Below are positions 59,981-64,000 of a stretch of 64,000 nucleotides of DNA, one piece after another. This stretch comes from an uncultured Treponema sp. (lineage in GTDB: Bacteria > Spirochaetota > Spirochaetia > Treponematales > Treponemataceae), in NCBI RefSeq assembly GCF_934725225.1, contig NZ_CAKVAM010000003.1, positions 124,001 through 188,000 of the forward strand. The letters are read 5' to 3'. Under the pieces are notes generated by a model. That model was not told where the DNA came from. It searched no databases and saw nothing but the letters and a program-made list of their open reading frames with translations. Made by a program: the position numbers and the translations under genes. How positions within the stretch are numbered: the stretch's first letter is position 1; each line of letters starts with the position of its first letter.

Positions 59981-62209
59981 TCAATGCATAAGCACAAAAA
60001 GCTTGTTCAGCGAATTCGTAAAATCTTCCGTTGAAGCCTTGAGTTTTTTCAGGAACTCGTCATCGCACAAAGTTCCAAGCACAGCATTTTTTTCCTCTTC
60101 ATTTCTGAAAGTTATTGAGCGGAAATAATCTGTAAAATCTTTTTCACGTATAGAAATTGAAGATTCAAGCATATTCATTGCAACAAAAGCAACATCCTGC
60201 AAAAGATCTTCAAAATCGCTGGCATCGAATTCTGTAATTTTCTTGGAATAAAGAAATTCTATTATATAAACGGAATAGCGCGCCTTATATTCTGTGTAGT
60301 TTTTCTGGCAGTCATCATAATAAGCGTGAACCTGCTGCCAATTATTTATGCAATGCGATTTTATTTTTTCAAAAAGCTCTTCAACTTTTTCTTCTGGAAT
60401 CAGCTGGCCGCCAACATTGTACCATTTTGTATAAAGCGGAATTTTTTCAATCTCATCAAAATCAGCCGGGCAAAGACTTTCGCGGTTGTTTTTTAAAACA
60501 TATTCCATCAAACTTTCAGCCGCAAAATATTTTAAAACACGGCGATATTCCTTGTAGCCTTGCGCGGGCTTGTAAATAATCGCTCCGAATTTTTTCTGGC
60601 AGCGGTCGTCAACAAGAAGAAATTTTGAATCCGAATTCTGATGAAGATAATCTTTTGCAATCTGAAGAAGCGACGCGGAATCCTTTGCAGACTTTGCCAG
60701 CTCCCGGAATTTTTCAAGAAGCTCAGGATTGGGATTTTCCTTTGTCATTTTCCGGCAGTCATCAGACGGAAGCTTTAAATATCTTGAAGTAAGCTCAACA
60801 AGCCTGTTAATAGAAAAAATAATTTCCTGCACAGTATCTGGAGCAAGCGGATTCGTTTCAATATGCTGGACTTTTATAAATCTTTTGTCGCGCGACTGGA
60901 ATTTATATTTATTGCGCACAATTGCAAACATATTATGCAAAAACCAGTAAGCAGGAATAATGTGAACGGTGCAATCTTCATAGCTTGGAGCGACCAAAGA
61001 AAATGGATAAGTTATATTCAGTTCATTTACATAGCTGCCTTTTGAAGCAAGAACAAACGAAGCGAATTTTGAATCAAACTTAAAATCAGAGCAAAGTCCC
61101 GGCCAAAATCCGCGGCCAGCAATCATTTCGCAGTCAGGACTTCTTGAATTATGGTTAGAGCCAATCGTCGCCGCCGAAGCTATATTGCTCTGCCCCATCA
61201 CAGTTGAAGCAATCAAGAATGAAGAATTGTGATGCTGCTCATGGAACGGAAAAATCAAGTTATTTAAAAGCTCGCAGCATGAAACTGTAGAATTGTCTCC
61301 AAGCACAGAGTTTAAAAGACGCGCGCCGTATTTCAAGTGGCAGTTTCTTCCAATGACAAAACGGACTGCAATAGCCTGATAAAAAACATGGCTTCCGTAG
61401 CCCATTATTCCATTGACCATTTCCACGCCTTCTCCAATCTGGCTAGGCTCATCTTCCGAAGAAAGAATTGTAATATTTTTTAGCTTGAGAGCGCCTTTTA
61501 TGTAAGCGCATGAGCAGACTTTTACATCTTTTAAAAGCGTTGAATTTTTTATGACAACATCATCTTCTACAATTCCATAAGTTCCAGTTTCTTTTGATTT
61601 CCCAAATTCAGTAAGCTCGACAAAACGCTGCATAAGTTCTTTGTCTTCGCGGAATCTTGACCACAAAAAAGCATCAGCCGGAATCATTTCAGCAAAAGGA
61701 AGAACTGCGCGCCGGTTATTTTCGTTGCCAACGCCAATCCAAATTCTATTTGACTCAGGGTCGCCTTCTTTTAAAAGTCCCTCTCCAAATTTAGAATGCT
61801 CCGTGCAGGATATTTCCATTATATTGAAGAGAATTACACGTGAGCCGATTTTGTAGTTTTCAAGATACCTTACATTTTGAATAGCACAATTATCGCCAAT
61901 GCAAACATTCTTTAAATTTGAACTGTAAATTCCTGTGCGCAGCTTTAAATCATGGAACGAAATTTCAGAATCGAAAAGTTCTCCAATAATAACAGTTCCA
62001 GAAAAATCGCTCTGCCGGATTTGCGACGGATTGAATTTTCCATCTTCAGAGCTTACAAAAAAATTTTTCCATTCAGGGTCAGACGAAGAGTTTCCGTTTT
62101 TTTCCAGAACTGCAATTTCTTCAGAAGTAGGATTTCGCTTTCCCTTTATAAAATCAGGATTTATTTTTTTTAAATTATTTATTTTACAAGCCGGAGTTAT
62201 TTTTAGCAT
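59981..62209 (-). CDS. DUF4954 left-handed beta-helix protein
   Basis: 742-residue protein of the DUF4954 family known from treponemes and Bacteroidetes. Start MLKITPACKINNLKK. Residues ~85-420 contain hexapeptide-like repeats of an acyltransferase-type beta-helix (CIGDNCAIQNVRYLENYKIGSR, IVEDDVVIKNSTLLKDVKVCSCAYIKGALKLKNI, IGEGVEMVNGIMGYGS, IGRNCHLKYGARLLNSVLGDNSTVSCCEL). The C-terminal half is helical. A sugar-nucleotide acyltransferase-like role is guessed; no catalytic His is assigned. ATG 62209 is preceded, seven bases away, by a TATAAT box. Confidence 0.82.
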   Translation of the reverse strand: MLKITPACKINNLKKINPDFIKGKRNPTSEEIAVLEKNGNSSSDPEWKNFFVSSEDGKFNPSQIRQSDFSGTVIIGELFDSEISFHDLKLRTGIYSSNLKNVCIGDNCAIQNVRYLENYKIGSRVILFNIMEISCTEHSKFGEGLLKEGDPESNRIWIGVGNENNRRAVLPFAEMIPADAFLWSRFREDKELMQRFVELTEFGKSKETGTYGIVEDDVVIKNSTLLKDVKVCSCAYIKGALKLKNITILSSEDEPSQIGEGVEMVNGIMGYGSHVFYQAIAVRFVIGRNCHLKYGARLLNSVLGDNSTVSCCELLNNLIFPFHEQHHNSSFLIASTVMGQSNIASAATIGSNHNSRSPDCEMIAGRGFWPGLCSDFKFDSKFASFVLASKGSYVNELNITYPFSLVAPSYEDCTVHIIPAYWFLHNMFAIVRNKYKFQSRDKRFIKVQHIETNPLAPDTVQEIIFSINRLVELTSRYLKLPSDDCRKMTKENPNPELLEKFRELAKSAKDSASLLQIAKDYLHQNSDSKFLLVDDRCQKKFGAIIYKPAQGYKEYRRVLKYFAAESLMEYVLKNNRESLCPADFDEIEKIPLYTKWYNVGGQLIPEEKVEELFEKIKSHCINNWQQVHAYYDDCQKNYTEYKARYSVYIIEFLYSKKITEFDASDFEDLLQDVAFVAMNMLESSISIREKDFTDYFRSITFRNEEEKNAVLGTLCDDEFLKKLKASTEDFTNSLNKLFVLMH

Positions 62210-62216
62210 AATTACC

Positions 62217-62244
62217 ATTATATACGATAAATTTAAAAAAGCAA
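62217..62244 (-). promoter_or_regulatory. Promoter of the DUF4954 gene
   Basis: TTGCTT (62244-62239), 16-bp spacer, TATAAT (62222-62217), seven bases before ATG 62209. Confidence 0.65.
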
Positions 62245-62257
62245 AGAAATATTTCAA

Positions 62258-62286
62258 TTGGAAAAAGCAAACATGAATGTTATAAT
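62258..62286 (+). promoter_or_regulatory. Promoter of the M16-like gene
   Basis: TTGGAA (62258-62263), 17-bp spacer, TATAAT (62281-62286), six bases before ATG 62293. Confidence 0.72.
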
Positions 62287-62292
62287 GAAGCC

Positions 62293-64000
62293 ATGCCAAA
62301 AAAGTTTTTTTTATGCGCCGCATTTTTTTTCTGCATTGAATTTGTTTTTTCTCAAGCCGAATCAGCAAAGGAAAACAAGCCGGAACTAAGCATTTCAACA
62401 CTTCAAAACGGACTCACAGTTTTTATAATTCCAGATGAAACAAGCGCGCTTTTAAATGTTGAGCTTGTTGTAAAAGCAGGTTTTTCAAGCCAGACTTCAT
62501 CTACCGCCGGATTTTTTCCATTGTACACAAGGCTTTTTTCAAAATCAGAAAAAGCAAAAGAAATTTTAAAAGCGTTTTCGATACAATCAGAATGCAATGC
62601 GGATTCTTCAATTTTCAAAGCAAAAGTTCCGCCTGAAAATCTGAAACTTTACTTGGAGCAAATTGCACAATGTGCCGCCTCGCCAAATTTCAGCGACAAG
62701 GAAATTGAAGATGAACTTTCGCAAATGAAAAAAGAAAGCCTTGCATATTCAAAAAGCACAACTGGATTTATAAACAGCGCAATTGACTCGCGGATTTTTT
62801 ACAAAGAACCGTGGAAACATGACTCTGGAATTTATCCTGCAATTTTTTCTGGTTACAACACAAGGCAAGCAAGGGCAATTTTGTACAATTTTGTTTCAAA
62901 AGAATTTTACACGCCATACAACAGCGCGCTTTTTATCACAGGAAATATAACTGAAAAAAAAGCACTGGAAATTTCTCAGGAAGCATTTAAAGACTGGAAT
63001 TCCAAAAGCACAGATTCAACTTTTAAAAAATTCAAAACTGAAAATTCACAGCAAAGCAAATGCAAAAAATTTGTTCTTGCTGCAAAAGAGTTTTCCCCGG
63101 AGCTTACACAGATTGTTGTTCAATACACTTCACTTTCTCAAAGCCAGGCAGATATTTTGTCATGCGCTTTCAACAATGCAAACTCAAAATACAAAACAAT
63201 GCTTCCTCAAATTCCAGAACTGAATATAAGGAGCGCAGATTTTATAACCGCAGCTTCCGCAATAAAAAATGGAAACTCAAGATTTATTTTGCAAGCATTA
63301 ATTGAAGAGCCTTCAAAAGGAAAAAGCATCGCAGACCAAGCGCAAACTTTTTTAACCGCAGCAACTGAATGCGCAAATCTTACCGAAGATGAAATAAAAC
63401 TTGTACAAAATGAAATAATAAAAAAATATCAAGAGCTTACAGGAAATTCCAGCAATCTAATTTCAAAGCTTGCAGAATTTTGGGCAATGAACAAATTTGA
63501 AACGCCGGAAAATTTTTACCAAGGATTTGAAGAATCTGTTTATCAAGTAGAAAATGAAACAACAGAAAATATTTCAAAAACAATTTTAAATGAAGAGCCT
63601 TATATTTTTTTGCTTGTAAATAATTCTGTCTATAAAAAAAATAAAAAATCATTTGACGAACAAGGATATGAACTTGTAACACAAGAAAACGCTTCTTGGT
63701 ACACAAATGAGCTTCTTGCAAAAAAAGCAAAGCAAGAAATGCAAACAGCACTTGAAAAATCCAAATCAAACAAAAACCCAACGATAGAAATAAGACCAGC
63801 AGATTACTTTTATTTTAACAGCATTGAATCCATAAAACATCAAGAATTGAAAAATGGAATTCCTGTCGCAGTAAAAGAAAACCCGAACTCAAAAACTGTC
63901 GCAGTCTGCATTTCGATTTCTGGAGGAAAATTTGCTTCCCCAGAGTCGGAAACGATTTTAAGAGCTGTTTTAATTTCCGCAGTTGCAAAAAATTCAAAAA
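62293..64000 (+). CDS. M16-family (insulinase-like) exported protein, altered active site, partial
   Basis: Open from ATG 62293 to the window end without a stop (569 codons). Signal peptide MPKKFFLCAAFFFCIEFVFS. Residues ~30-250 follow the M16 plan: ISTLQNGLTVFIIPDETSALLNVELVVKAGFSSQ, then where active enzymes have HxxEH this one reads STAGFFPLYTRLF, so no zinc site is seen. Then FYTPYNSALFITGNI (typical M16 strand). A second domain begins at ~514 with LKNGIPVAVKENPNSKTVAVCISISGGKF. The tandem layout suggests a long two-domain M16 protein, possibly non-catalytic. It starts with a leaderless-type promoter. Confidence 0.8.
   Translation, partial: MPKKFFLCAAFFFCIEFVFSQAESAKENKPELSISTLQNGLTVFIIPDETSALLNVELVVKAGFSSQTSSTAGFFPLYTRLFSKSEKAKEILKAFSIQSECNADSSIFKAKVPPENLKLYLEQIAQCAASPNFSDKEIEDELSQMKKESLAYSKSTTGFINSAIDSRIFYKEPWKHDSGIYPAIFSGYNTRQARAILYNFVSKEFYTPYNSALFITGNITEKKALEISQEAFKDWNSKSTDSTFKKFKTENSQQSKCKKFVLAAKEFSPELTQIVVQYTSLSQSQADILSCAFNNANSKYKTMLPQIPELNIRSADFITAASAIKNGNSRFILQALIEEPSKGKSIADQAQTFLTAATECANLTEDEIKLVQNEIIKKYQELTGNSSNLISKLAEFWAMNKFETPENFYQGFEESVYQVENETTENISKTILNEEPYIFLLVNNSVYKKNKKSFDEQGYELVTQENASWYTNELLAKKAKQEMQTALEKSKSNKNPTIEIRPADYFYFNSIESIKHQELKNGIPVAVKENPNSKTVAVCISISGGKFASPESETILRAVLISAVAKNSK

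Overview
The window looks like chromosome from a low-GC Treponema-type spirochaete. The main reason is the V-type ATPase operon in the order E, DUF2764, A, B, D, I, K (50907 to 43501, minus strand), the arrangement I know from Treponema and Borrelia. Other support is a bactofilin, a DUF4954 beta-helix protein, several exported proteins and outer-membrane barrels of spirochaete style, and DUF4469 and GH53 proteins typical of gut anaerobes. The species assignment is inference; the operon order is seen.

Layout. 1-6993 (minus): housekeeping and envelope genes (bactofilin, HU, S20, a zinc-ribbon protein, PlsC), a GH53 endo-galactanase lipoprotein, a SPOR-domain protein and an exported protein. 6994-7553 is a gene-free island of degenerate 20-bp repeats flanked by small palindromes. 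7554-8882 is a MATE transporter. 9044-30786 (minus) is a large surface-polysaccharide locus. Its head is a divergent XRE repressor, a caspase-fold-like protein and a specialised NusG-family antiterminator. Behind them lie a structured leader with a DUF4469 protein, a dTDP-Fuc3NAc/Qui3NAc-type amino-sugar pathway (two FdtA, FdtC, FdtB), an AAA ATPase gene pair with its own promoter, a Wzx flippase, an EpsG-type polymerase, O-acyltransferases and many glycosyltransferases.

31322-41160 (mostly plus): a frameshifted Rpn-family nuclease gene, tRNA-Met, argF, NrnA-like phosphoesterase, a sigma-like protein behind a sigma54-type promoter, RdgB, a glycosyltransferase, a WbaP-type initiating sugar transferase and an Omp85-like barrel. 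41170-57951 (minus): a TPR protein, IspG, the V-ATPase, GalM, small spirochaetal proteins, and an envelope ABC/LolA-like cluster without its ATPase. 58060-64000: leuA behind a leader-peptide attenuator, a DUF4954 protein, and a truncated, catalytically altered M16-family gene running off the right edge.

Three themes stand out. (1) The polysaccharide locus carries several slippage-prone tracts (G8 at three genes, an interrupted G6 and a 7-bp tandem repeat). In three genes the other reading frame after the tract restores a recognisable C-terminus, so the locus appears phase-variable, with most switches OFF in this assembly unless homopolymer miscalls explain them. (2) At least nine genes have a good sigma70 promoter whose -10 box ends only 6-8 nt before the start codon, which predicts leaderless mRNAs. 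(3) Regulation by RNA structure is frequent: the leu attenuator, the hairpin-rich leader before the DUF4469 gene, and a NusG paralogue heading the surface locus.
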